The position numbers were made by a program, and so were the translations under genes. Shown one piece after another: positions 1 through 7,990 of a DNA stretch of 64,000 nt (position 1 is the stretch's first letter; the number at the start of each line of letters is the position of its first letter). The stretch spans positions 434,001-498,000 of the forward strand of contig NZ_RZNB01000002.1 of NCBI RefSeq assembly GCF_004078635.1. The letters are read 5' to 3'. This DNA comes from Labedella phragmitis. Lineage in GTDB: Bacteria; Actinomycetota; Actinomycetes; Actinomycetales; Microbacteriaceae. The notes below the pieces were generated by a model that saw nothing but the letters and a program-made list of their open reading frames with translations, was not told where the DNA came from and ran no database searches.

Positions 1-1137
1 TGCGGCATCACTCCGTACGACGCGACGCATATCGGACACGCCTCCACGTATCTCGCATTCGATACCCTGCAGCGGATGTGGCTCGACGCGGGGATCAGCG
101 TGCACTACGCGCAGAACATCACGGACGTCGACGATCCGCTCCTCGAGCGCGCGACCGAACGCGGTATGGATTGGCGGGCTCTCGCCGACGATCAGATCCA
201 GCTCTTCCGCGACGACATGACCGCGCTCCGTGTGCTCCCTCCCGATGATTACGTGGCGGTGACGGAGGTCGTCGAGCCCATCGCGGACGCCGTCGTCCGT
301 CTGCTCGACGCCGGGGTCGCCTACCGGGTGGACACTCCCGATTCGGCAATGGGAGACGACGTGTACTTCGACATCGCCGCGGCCGAGGCTCAGGGCGTCT
401 GGTCGCTCGGGCAGGAGAGCAACTACGACCGCGAGCTCATGGAGCGGCTGAGCGCCGAACGCGGCGGGGATCCGGACAGGGCAGGCAAGAAGGACCCGCT
501 CGATCCGCTCCTCTGGCGCGCTGCCCGCGAGGGCGAACCGCGTTGGGAGACGGCTGCGGGGGCCGGTCGTCCCGGCTGGCACATCGAATGCTCCGTCATC
601 GCCCTGGATCGCCTCGGCACCGACTTCACCGTCCAGGGCGGTGGCTCCGACCTGATCTTCCCCCACCACGAGATGAGTGCCGGTCACGCGGCGGCACTGT
701 CCGGTCACCCGCTCGCGGCGGTCTTCAGCCATGCCGGCATGGTCGCGTACGCGGGCGAGAAGATGTCGAAGTCGCTCGGCAACCTCGTCCTGGTGTCGGA
801 GCTGCGGGAACGGGGCGTCGATCCCCGCGCCGTCCGCCTCGCGATCCTGGAGCACCACTACCGCTCGGACTGGGAGTGGACCGACGCGCGTCTCGACGCG
901 TCGATCGTGCGCTTGGCCGAGTGGCGCGAGGCATTCGGCGCGGACGACGCGGCCCGCTCGAGCGCGCTCTCGGCAACCGTCGTGCTCGAGCGCGTCCGCG
1001 ACGCCCTCCGCAACGACCTCGACACGCCCGCCGCGATCGCGGTCCTCGATGAGGCCGCGGCATCGGGGGTGGACGACCGGCGACTCCTCAGGAACGCGAT
1101 CGACGCCCTCCTCGGCATCGATCTCGCAGCGGACTAG
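1..1137 (+). CDS. mshC: MshC, L-cysteine:1D-myo-inositol 2-amino-2-deoxy-alpha-D-glucopyranoside ligase (5' partial)
   Basis: The frame is open from base 1, so the N-terminus lies outside the window; 378 residues are visible. The class I aminoacyl-tRNA synthetase HIGH motif is present as HIGH (residues 10-13 of the visible part) after TPYDAT, a context typical of MshC rather than CysS. The KMSKS loop is intact at 760-774. MshC joins cysteine to GlcN-inositol using ATP, the penultimate step of mycothiol synthesis, in the cytosol. The closest paralogue is cysteinyl-tRNA synthetase; the short C-terminus, the TPYDAT context and the neighbouring PAC2 gene favour MshC. The stop at 1135-1137 is convergent with the PAC2 gene, 37 bp away. 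Confidence 0.93.
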   Translation, partial: CGITPYDATHIGHASTYLAFDTLQRMWLDAGISVHYAQNITDVDDPLLERATERGMDWRALADDQIQLFRDDMTALRVLPPDDYVAVTEVVEPIADAVVRLLDAGVAYRVDTPDSAMGDDVYFDIAAAEAQGVWSLGQESNYDRELMERLSAERGGDPDRAGKKDPLDPLLWRAAREGEPRWETAAGAGRPGWHIECSVIALDRLGTDFTVQGGGSDLIFPHHEMSAGHAAALSGHPLAAVFSHAGMVAYAGEKMSKSLGNLVLVSELRERGVDPRAVRLAILEHHYRSDWEWTDARLDASIVRLAEWREAFGADDAARSSALSATVVLERVRDALRNDLDTPAAIAVLDEAAASGVDDRRLLRNAIDALLGIDLAAD

Positions 1138-1174
1138 TCGGTCGCCCCCGGTCGCTGCGGCGGCCTGACCGGCG

Positions 1175-2065
1175 TCAAGACTTGCCCCACGGCTCGTCGC
1201 CGCTCCGGCCATCGGGCTTGTCGCCACGACGGCGCAAGTAGCGCTCGAACTCCTGGGCGATCGCCTCGCCGCTCGCGTCCGGGGACTCTACCGTGTCACG
1301 GGCCTGTTCGAGCTGCTGGATGTAGGTCGCCATCTCGTCGTCCTCCTCGGCGAGGGCGTCGATGCCCTGCTCCCACTCGGCCGAGTCGGAGATGAGCTCG
1401 CCGCGATCGATCTCGATGCCGACGAGCTCCTCGAGCTTGTCGACGAGGGCGAGAACCGCCTTCGGCGACGGCGCGTTGTGCACGTAGTGGGGGACGGACG
1501 CCCAGACAGAGACGGTCGGCAGACCGAGTGCCTCTGCGGCGTCGGAGATCACGGTGAGGATGCCGACCGGTCCCTCGTAGGTCGACCGCTCGACGGCGAG
1601 CGCCCGGCGGACGTCGGGATTCTCGCTCGTCGTGAAGATGGAGATGGGGCGTGTGTGCGGGACGTCAGCGAGCATCGCGCCGAGCAGCACGACGGCGGTG
1701 ACGTCGACGGCGAGGGCGGCGTCGAGCACCTCGGCCGTGAAGTTCTTCCAGCTGCGCGACGGCTCGATCCCGAGGAGGAGATAGACGGACGGTCCCTCAC
1801 CGGCGTCGACGGCCGGTCCGTAGAGCGTCGATCCGGGCCACCGGAGCACCCGGCGTCCGTCGTCGTTCGCGGCGATCGTCGGTCTCGTGAACTGGTAGTC
1901 GTAGTAGTCCTCGGGGTCGACCGACGCGAGGGGCACGAGTTCGAGCTGCTCCCGGAGCAACCGGACGGCACCCGTCGCCGCGTCGCCGGCGTCGTTCCAG
2001 CCCTCGAACGCGACGACGAGGACGCGCCCCCGCGAGAACGCTTCGACTTCAGCCGTCACGTGCAC
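1175..2065 (-). CDS. PAC2 family protein
   Basis: A 296-residue protein with the PAC2 (proteasome assembly chaperone 2-like) fold; the N-terminal FEGWNDAGDAATGAV segment is the family hallmark. Actinobacterial members have no established function despite the name. It commonly sits beside mshC, as here, where it is convergent with mshC and divergent from the HAD-trmI run. It ends in a charged tail (EFERYLRRRGDKPDGRSG). The ATG lies close to the divergent HAD gene, leaving about 75 bp for both promoters. No proteasome genes are present in the window, so a role in proteasome assembly cannot be inferred. Confidence 0.85.
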   Translation of the reverse strand: MHVTAEVEAFSRGRVLVVAFEGWNDAGDAATGAVRLLREQLELVPLASVDPEDYYDYQFTRPTIAANDDGRRVLRWPGSTLYGPAVDAGEGPSVYLLLGIEPSRSWKNFTAEVLDAALAVDVTAVVLLGAMLADVPHTRPISIFTTSENPDVRRALAVERSTYEGPVGILTVISDAAEALGLPTVSVWASVPHYVHNAPSPKAVLALVDKLEELVGIEIDRGELISDSAEWEQGIDALAEEDDEMATYIQQLEQARDTVESPDASGEAIAQEFERYLRRRGDKPDGRSGDEPWGKS

Positions 2066-2141
2066 CAGCCCTTCCGCAGCCGTCTGGCCGATCGATCACT
2101 CCAGGATAGGCGCATTCGCTCAACCGGTAGCATTGAACCCC

Positions 2142-2825
2142 GTGACTACTCTGCTGCCCGATGCCGTCCTCTGGGACATGGACGGGACCCTCGTCGACAC
2201 CGAGCCCTATTGGATCTCGGCCGAGACCGATCTCGTCGAGTCCTTCGGGAAGACCTGGACGTACGAGGACGCGATGTCGCTCGTCGGCGCCGGGCTCTGG
2301 GACTCCGCCGAGACGCTCCGCTCGCACGGCGTCGACATGCTCGCCGACGACATCGTCTCGCACCTGACGGGTGTCGTGATGGCGCGCATCACCGCCGAGG
2401 GCGTCCCCTTCCGCCCGGGTGCCCGCGAACTCCTCACGGACCTCCGGCGGGCCGGTGTTCGGACGGCCCTCGTCACGATGTCGGTGCGGGCGATGGCCGA
2501 GCACGTCGTCGAGCGCATCGGCTTCGACTCCTTCGAGACGCTCGTGACGGGAGACGAGGTCACTCGTCCGAAGCCGCATCCGGACCCCTACCTCGAGGCC
2601 GCGTCACGGCTCGGTGTGGACATCGAGCGCTGTGTCGCGATCGAGGACTCCCGCACGGGGCTGGCCTCGGCCGTCGCCTCGGGCGCCGTCGCGATCGCGG
2701 TACCCCACGCCGTCTCGATTCCGGAGTCGATCGAGCATGTGACGTGGTCGACCCTCGCGGGTCGCACCGCCGAGAGCATCGCCGAAGCATTCGGGTCGCG
2801 TCCCGCGTCGGCGGGCCGGCGATGA
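2142..2825 (+). CDS. HAD-superfamily phosphatase (beta-phosphoglucomutase-like)
   Basis: A 227-residue HAD hydrolase. Motif I is DMDGTLVDTE near the N-terminus, motif II is ALVTMS, motif III is the lysine in RPKPHPDPY, and motif IV is AIEDSRTGLASAVASG. This set with an alpha-helical cap is typical of subfamily IA enzymes that dephosphorylate small sugar or nucleotide phosphates; the substrate is unknown. GTG at 2142 places the conserved DMDGT at the usual distance from the N-terminus; a TTG at 2133 is an alternative. The stop overlaps the trmI start (ATGA, 2822-2825), indicating translational coupling. Confidence 0.88.
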   Translation: MTTLLPDAVLWDMDGTLVDTEPYWISAETDLVESFGKTWTYEDAMSLVGAGLWDSAETLRSHGVDMLADDIVSHLTGVVMARITAEGVPFRPGARELLTDLRRAGVRTALVTMSVRAMAEHVVERIGFDSFETLVTGDEVTRPKPHPDPYLEAASRLGVDIERCVAIEDSRTGLASAVASGAVAIAVPHAVSIPESIEHVTWSTLAGRTAESIAEAFGSRPASAGRR

Positions 2826-3847
2826 CCGCCCTCGAGGGTGAGCGCGTCCGCAACTCGGGACCCTTCCGTGTGGGTGACCGCGTCCAGCTCACCGGACCGA
2901 AGAACAAGCTCCACACGATCAGCCTCGAGCCGGGCAAGGTGTTCCACACGCACCGCGGCATGATCAACCACGACGATCTCATCGGGCTCGACGACGGTTC
3001 CGTCGTCACCAACACGGCGGGGGTCGAGTACCTCGCCTTGCGGCCGCTGCTCGTCGACTTCGTCATGTCGATGCCGCGCGGGGCCGCGATCATCTATCCG
3101 AAGGACGCCGCCCAGATCCTCGCCCAGGCGGACATCTTCCCCGGCGCGCGCGTCGTCGAGGCCGGCGTCGGTTCCGGAGCCCTCTCCATCTGGCTGCTCC
3201 GTGCGATCGGGGAGCGCGGGCACCTCACGTCCTTCGAGCGGCGCGAGGAGTTCGCGGACGTGGCGCGCGACAACGTCGCGAGCTTCTTCGGCTACGACCC
3301 GACGTCATGGGATGTCGTGGTCGGCGATCTGGTGGAACGGCTCCCGTCCGTCGTGGGAAGCGGCACGGCCGATCGTGTCGTCCTCGACATGCTCGCGCCG
3401 TGGGAGTGCGTCGACGCCGTCGCCGACGCCCTCACACCCGGGGGCGTGCTCCTCTGCTACATCGCCACGGTGACGCAGCTCTCGCGCGTCGCCGAGGCGA
3501 TCCGCGCGACGGGTCGGTTCACGGACCCGGCGTCGAGCGAGACCATGGTGCGGGGCTGGCACGTCGAGGGACTCGCTGTGCGTCCGGACCACCGCATGAT
3601 CGGCCACACGGGGTTCCTGCTGACCGCTCGACGGCTCGCCGACGGCGCTGTCCTTCCGGAGCTCAAGCGCCGCCCGTCGAAGACCGACTTCTCGGACGAG
3701 GACGTCGAGTTGTGGACGCCGGGAGCACTCGGCGAGCGGGTCTCGAGTCCGAAGAGCTTGCGGAAGCGCGTCCGCGCGGCCGCTGCGAGCGCCGATCTCA
3801 TCCGTTCTCGCGACGGCGTGTCCGAGCGCGACTCCGACGCCGACTAA
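2822..3847 (+). CDS. trmI: tRNA (adenine-58-N1)-methyltransferase TrmI
   Basis: A 341-residue class I SAM-dependent methyltransferase. The N-terminal beta-domain (about residues 1-95) is followed by the SAM loop VEAGVGSGAL and the catalytic-fold motif VLDMLAPWE. The family makes m1A58 in the T-loop of tRNAs as a tetramer. The ATG overlaps the HAD stop. In many actinobacteria this gene is followed by the ATPase Mpa/ARC and the Pup genes; here the next gene is an FKBP lipoprotein 53 bp downstream. The charged C-terminal tail (about the last 60 residues) is variable in the family. Confidence 0.93.
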   Translation: MTALEGERVRNSGPFRVGDRVQLTGPKNKLHTISLEPGKVFHTHRGMINHDDLIGLDDGSVVTNTAGVEYLALRPLLVDFVMSMPRGAAIIYPKDAAQILAQADIFPGARVVEAGVGSGALSIWLLRAIGERGHLTSFERREEFADVARDNVASFFGYDPTSWDVVVGDLVERLPSVVGSGTADRVVLDMLAPWECVDAVADALTPGGVLLCYIATVTQLSRVAEAIRATGRFTDPASSETMVRGWHVEGLAVRPDHRMIGHTGFLLTARRLADGAVLPELKRRPSKTDFSDEDVELWTPGALGERVSSPKSLRKRVRAAAASADLIRSRDGVSERDSDAD

Positions 3848-3900
3848 ACTGAACCGCGCATCCCGGGGCCGTCGGCCCGTCCGCACCGAATCGAGGTACC

Positions 3901-4839
3901 GTGCGTAAGGCACCCATCCTGCTCCTGTCCGTCGGACTCGCAGCGATCACGCTCACGGCCTGCAGCTCGCCGGCCGAGTCCTGCGAGCCCGAGGCGTCGT
4001 CCGGCCGCATCTCCGACGTCATCACGGCGTCCGGCGACTTCGGAACGGCTCCCACGGTGGACGCTCCGCGCGGACTCAACGCCTCGACCACCGAACGCTC
4101 GACCCTCATCGAGGGCGATGGCGAGGTCGTTCTCGAGAACGAGCTCGTGGTCCTCGACTACACCTTGCTCAACGGTCGCACGGGGGAGGTCGTCAACCAG
4201 TCGGCCTACGACGCCGAGGCCCCGACGATCTTCGCCCCCGCGAACCTGCTTCCGGGCATGGCCAAGGGCCTCGTCTGCGCCACCGCCGGCTCCCGGGTCG
4301 CGGTGGCGATGTCGCCCGAGGACGCGTTCGGACCGTCTGGCGGCAACCCGCAGTTCGGCATCGAGGAGGACGACACGATCCTCGCCGTCATGGACGTGCG
4401 CCGGAGCTACCTCGCGAAGGCGAACGGCATCCCCGTCCCCGTGACGACGCCCGGTCTCCCGTCGGTGGTCACCGCGGCGGACGGAACGCCCGGCCTCACG
4501 ATCCCGACGAACGATCCCCCCGCCGACCTCCGCAAGGCGACCCTCCTGCAGGGCAACGGTGAGACGGTCGAAGAGGGTGACCTCGTCACCGTGCAGTACA
4601 CGGGCGCGCTGTGGGACGAGCGCACCATCTTCGACTCCTCGTGGGACCGCGGCACGCCCGCCCAGTTCACGACGGACCAGGTCGTGCCGGGCTTCGCCGA
4701 GGCGCTCGTGGGAGCGCAGGTCGGCTCCCAGGTCGTCGTGGTGATCCCGCCGTCCGAAGGGTACGGAGACGCCGAGACGGGTCCCGTCCCGGCAGGCTCG
4801 ACCCTCGTCTTCGTCGTCGACATCCTCGGCATCGGCTGA
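3901..4839 (+). CDS. FKBP-type peptidyl-prolyl cis-trans isomerase, lipoprotein
   Basis: A 312-residue exported protein. The signal peptide ends in the lipobox LTAC with Cys21 as the lipidation site. Two FKBP modules follow. The first (about 60-165) is degenerate. The second (about 215-312) keeps VQYTGALWD, IFDSSWDRG, VPGFAEAL and PPSEGYG, so it is the likely active prolyl isomerase. It should act in extracytoplasmic protein folding. The start is GTG at 3901 with GAGG 6 bases upstream. It stands between trmI and pafB, a position where the FKBP gene is usually separated from trmI by the Pup-proteasome block. Confidence 0.9.
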   Translation: MRKAPILLLSVGLAAITLTACSSPAESCEPEASSGRISDVITASGDFGTAPTVDAPRGLNASTTERSTLIEGDGEVVLENELVVLDYTLLNGRTGEVVNQSAYDAEAPTIFAPANLLPGMAKGLVCATAGSRVAVAMSPEDAFGPSGGNPQFGIEEDDTILAVMDVRRSYLAKANGIPVPVTTPGLPSVVTAADGTPGLTIPTNDPPADLRKATLLQGNGETVEEGDLVTVQYTGALWDERTIFDSSWDRGTPAQFTTDQVVPGFAEALVGAQVGSQVVVVIPPSEGYGDAETGPVPAGSTLVFVVDILGIG

Positions 4840-4876
4840 GCGGGGGAGCGGCACGCCGCCGTCATAGGATGTGAGC

Positions 4877-5896
4877 GTGCCTGAACCGTCGAGCCCGTCC
4901 GTCGTGCGCGTACCCGTGGAGGAGCGTCTCTTCTCCCTCGTGCTCGCTCTCGTCGCGACGGAGACCGGACTCACGAAGAACGAGATCCTGTCGACCGTGC
5001 AGGGTTATCGCCAGCGCTACAAGCCGGGCGGCGACAACGCGAGCCTCGAGCGTCAGTTCGAGCGCGACAAGGACGACATCCGCGATCTCGGCATCCCGAT
5101 GGAGACGGTCGAATCGCCGGGGGAGCAGGGGAACAACCAGCTCCTCCGCTACCGCATCTCGAAGGGCGAATACGACCTGCCGGCGGACATCACGTTCTCC
5201 GCTCAGGAGATCACCCTCCTGGGCCTCGCGGCGACCGTCTGGCGACAGGGCTCCCTGTCGGCGGAGTCGCAGCGCGCGCTCCTCAAGCTCCGCTCCCTCG
5301 GCATCCCGTCGGACGATCCGGTCATCGGTTACGCGCCGCGCCTCCGCACGAGAGAGAGCTCTTTCGAACCGTTGCGGACGGCTCTCGAGCGCCACTCGAT
5401 CGTGACCTTCACCTATCTGAAGCCGGGCGACGCCGCTCCTCGCCTCCGGTCGGTGTCGCCCCTCGCCCTCGTCCAGCACCGCGGTCGCTGGCACCTGTAC
5501 GGGATCGACAACGACCTCGGCGCCCGCCGCACCTTCCTTCTGGCTCGCATCGTCGGGACGCCGCGATCGACGTCACGGACCTTCGCGCCTCCGGAGGGCG
5601 GCGGCTTCGCGGATCGCGCCCTCGCCGAGCTCGACGCGTTGTGGCGGTCCCAGCGTGCGACCGTGCGCGTCGTCGCGGGGTCCGACGCCGAGACCCGACT
5701 GAGCAAGCGGCCCGACTCGAGCCGTGACCTCGACGGGGTTCTCACCCTGCACTACACGGACGTCGACATCCTGGCGGACGAGCTCGCATCGTTCGGACCG
5801 GAGGTCGAGGCGCTGAGCCCCGGCGACCTCCGAGCAGCGGTCATCAAACGCCTGACGATGCTCGTCCACGCCCACTCGACCGGATCGCGGGAGTGA
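4877..5896 (+). CDS. pafB: WYL-domain transcriptional regulator PafB
   Basis: About 339 residues: an N-terminal winged-helix region (about 10-75; VEERLFSLVLALVATETGLT) and a WYL domain including the GRWHLYGID segment. PafB pairs with PafC as the mycobacterial DNA-damage activator of the RecA/LexA-independent response. GTG at 4877 is preferred because AGGA at 4866-4869 is 7 bases away; GTG at 4871 is the alternative. pafC follows at once. Both genes are intact although no Pup-ligase or proteasome genes are nearby, consistent with a role in damage signalling rather than pupylation. Confidence 0.9.
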   Translation: MPEPSSPSVVRVPVEERLFSLVLALVATETGLTKNEILSTVQGYRQRYKPGGDNASLERQFERDKDDIRDLGIPMETVESPGEQGNNQLLRYRISKGEYDLPADITFSAQEITLLGLAATVWRQGSLSAESQRALLKLRSLGIPSDDPVIGYAPRLRTRESSFEPLRTALERHSIVTFTYLKPGDAAPRLRSVSPLALVQHRGRWHLYGIDNDLGARRTFLLARIVGTPRSTSRTFAPPEGGGFADRALAELDALWRSQRATVRVVAGSDAETRLSKRPDSSRDLDGVLTLHYTDVDILADELASFGPEVEALSPGDLRAAVIKRLTMLVHAHSTGSRE

Positions 5897-5898
5897 AC

Positions 5899-6912
5899 GT
5901 GGCCGACTTCCAGCCGGTACAGGCCCAGGACAAGCTCGCCTTCCTGCTGTCGCTCGTACCGTACCTCATGGATCACGATCGCGTGTCGGTCGCGGACGCG
6001 GCGGCGCACTTCGGCGTTCCGCCGGAGCAGATCAGGCAGGCCGTTCGCCTCATCGCCGTCTCGGGCGTACCGGGCGAGACGACGCAGTACCAGCACGACG
6101 ACCTGTTCGACATCGACTGGGACGCCTTCGAGCAGGACGACGAGATCGCGATCACCCACCTCGTCGCGATCGACGAGTCGCCCCGGTTCTCCGCTCGAGA
6201 GGCTGCGGCTCTCATCGCCGGGCTCCAGTACCTCTCCGGTCTGCCCGAGCAGGCCGACCGCGACGTCGTCGGAGCCCTCATGGCGAAGCTCGCGCTCGGC
6301 GCGTCGGCGGCGCCCAGCGAGGTCGCCGTCGGTTCGGGGGACGCAGACACGGCTCTCGCGACGGTGCGCGAATCGGTGTCGACGGGGCGGTCGCTCTCCT
6401 TCGACTATCTCAACGCTCGCGGCGAGAGGGAGCGCCGGATCGTGGATCCGCTGCGCGTCGAGTCCCTCGACGCCGATTGGTACGTGCGCGCGTGGGACCA
6501 CGGCCGGACGGCGGTCCGGACCTTCCGACTCGACCGCATGTCGGACCTCGCGGTGACGGACGAACCGTCGAGCGCCGAGGCGCGCGACGTCGTGCTGCCC
6601 GAAACGCTCTTCCAGGCCTCGCCGGACGATCTGAGCGTCGATCTCGACGTGACCGCCGCCGCGCTCCCGCTCATCGACGACTGGATCGGGTCGAGCGAGA
6701 AGCGTTCCGTGGGAACCGACGTGGTGCGCGTCACCGTTCGGCTCGCCCATTACGGCACGCTCAAGCGACTCGTCGCGGGGCTCGCCGGGCTCGTGACCGT
6801 CGTCGATCCGGACGAGGCCCGTGCGGCCGTGGCGTCCTGGGCGTCGTCCGCCCTCGACAACTACCTCGATGTCGGCGGTTCTCACAGTGATCCGCCCGAT
6901 TCCGCGGGGTAG
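5899..6912 (+). CDS. pafC: WYL-domain transcriptional regulator PafC
   Basis: About 337 residues, paralogous to PafB: a helix-turn-helix region (LSLVPYLMDHDRVSVADAAA and PEQIRQ) followed by a WYL domain (FDYLNARGERERRIVDP, DWYVRAWDH, RTFRLDRM). It is thought to act with PafB on PafBC-dependent DNA-repair promoters. GTG at 5899 has GGGAG at suitable spacing; GTG at 5893 would instead overlap the pafB stop (GTGA). tatA and tatC follow in the conserved actinobacterial order pafB-pafC-tatA-tatC. Confidence 0.9.
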   Translation: MADFQPVQAQDKLAFLLSLVPYLMDHDRVSVADAAAHFGVPPEQIRQAVRLIAVSGVPGETTQYQHDDLFDIDWDAFEQDDEIAITHLVAIDESPRFSAREAAALIAGLQYLSGLPEQADRDVVGALMAKLALGASAAPSEVAVGSGDADTALATVRESVSTGRSLSFDYLNARGERERRIVDPLRVESLDADWYVRAWDHGRTAVRTFRLDRMSDLAVTDEPSSAEARDVVLPETLFQASPDDLSVDLDVTAAALPLIDDWIGSSEKRSVGTDVVRVTVRLAHYGTLKRLVAGLAGLVTVVDPDEARAAVASWASSALDNYLDVGGSHSDPPDSAG

Positions 6913-6946
6913 ACTCGTCGTACTTCGACCCTCTGGAGGATCGCGC

Positions 6947-7195
6947 ATGTTCGCAAACCTGACCGGGTGGCATCTCGTCATCATCCTCGTGATCGTGCTG
7001 CTGTTGTTCGGTGCGACCCGGCTTCCCGCTCTGACGCGGAGTATCGGGCAGTCCGTGCGCATCTTCAAGAAGGAGGTGCGTGACGACGACCCCTCGGCGA
7101 CGACCGAGAACGGCACCGCAGCGGGAGTCCGCACCGACGACGGAGCCAGGACGACCGCCGCCTCGGCGCGGCGCGATTCCGACACGACCCCGTAG
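6947..7195 (+). CDS. tatA: Sec-independent translocase subunit TatA
   Basis: An 82-residue protein with one N-terminal membrane helix (WHLVIILVIVLLLFGATRLP) and an amphipathic helix (RSIGQSVRIFKKEV), then a hydrophilic tail. The LFGATRLP segment is the TatA hinge. It forms the protein-conducting oligomer of the twin-arginine pathway with TatC. ATG at 6947 has a clear GGAGGA 6 bases upstream (6935-6940), which decides this start over in-frame upstream codons inside pafC. Followed 6 bp later by tatC. Confidence 0.93.
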   Translation: MFANLTGWHLVIILVIVLLLFGATRLPALTRSIGQSVRIFKKEVRDDDPSATTENGTAAGVRTDDGARTTAASARRDSDTTP

Positions 7196-7201
7196 TCGGC
7201 C

Positions 7202-7990
7202 GTGCCTGCGAAACAACGCCGGCCGAAGAACAGCGAGGGGCGCATGTCCCTCGGGCAGCACCTGCTCGAACTGCGCAAGCGTCTGTTCATCTCAGCCCTC
7301 GCGATCGTCGTCGGGATGATCGTCGGCTTCATCGTCGCCGAACCGGTGATCCGTGCGATGTCGCGGCCCATCGCCGAACTCGCCGAGCGGATGAACGCGA
7401 GTCTCAACTTCGAGACGGTCACGTCGGGCTTCGACCTCTACATGAAGATCGCTCTCACCGTCGGCATCGTGGTCTCCGCTCCCGTCTGGCTCTACCAGAT
7501 CTGGGCCTTCCTCGTTCCCGGACTGAAACGGCGCGAGATCGGTTACGCCCTCGGTTTCCTCGGCGCGGCGCTTCCCCTCTTCTTCGGCGGTGCCTTCGCC
7601 GGTTGGGTGGTCATGCCGCACATCGTCGAACTCCTGGCCGGGTTCATCCCGGAGGGCGCGAGCGGCATCTACACCGCGAGCTACTTCTTCGACTTCGTCC
7701 TGAAGCTCGTCCTCGCCGTCGGAATCGCGTTCGTCCTGCCGGTCTTCCTCGTGCTCCTGAACTTCGTCGGTGTACTGTCGGCCGCCTCGATCATCAAGTC
7801 GTGGCGCTGGGCCATCCTCGCGATCATGGTGTTCTGCGCCCTCGCCACGCCCGCTGCCGACGTCATCTCGATGTTCCTCCTGGCGATCCCGATGATCATC
7901 CTGTATTTCGCGGCCTACGGGGTGGCGTGGATCCATGACAAGCGGGCCGGTCGTCGGGTGAGCGCCCCCGACCCCGAGTTCGCCGTATGA
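7202..7990 (+). CDS. tatC: Sec-independent translocase subunit TatC
   Basis: A 262-residue polytopic protein with six predicted membrane helices. The family N-terminus SLGQHLLELRKRL recognises twin-arginine signals. It receives Tat substrates; two candidates in this window are the Rieske protein QcrA and the PhoX phosphatase. The GTG at 7202 gives an N-terminal extension (PAKQRRPKNSEGR); the ATG at 7244 with GAGGGG just upstream is a shorter alternative. The stop overlaps the helicase start (ATGA, 7987-7990). Confidence 0.93.
   Translation: MPAKQRRPKNSEGRMSLGQHLLELRKRLFISALAIVVGMIVGFIVAEPVIRAMSRPIAELAERMNASLNFETVTSGFDLYMKIALTVGIVVSAPVWLYQIWAFLVPGLKRREIGYALGFLGAALPLFFGGAFAGWVVMPHIVELLAGFIPEGASGIYTASYFFDFVLKLVLAVGIAFVLPVFLVLLNFVGVLSAASIIKSWRWAILAIMVFCALATPAADVISMFLLAIPMIILYFAAYGVAWIHDKRAGRRVSAPDPEFAV

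Noticed and set aside
1478-2821. Long plus-strand frame upstream of trmI
   Set aside because: It is antisense to the PAC2 and out of frame with the HAD gene; trmI starts at the coupled ATG at 2822.
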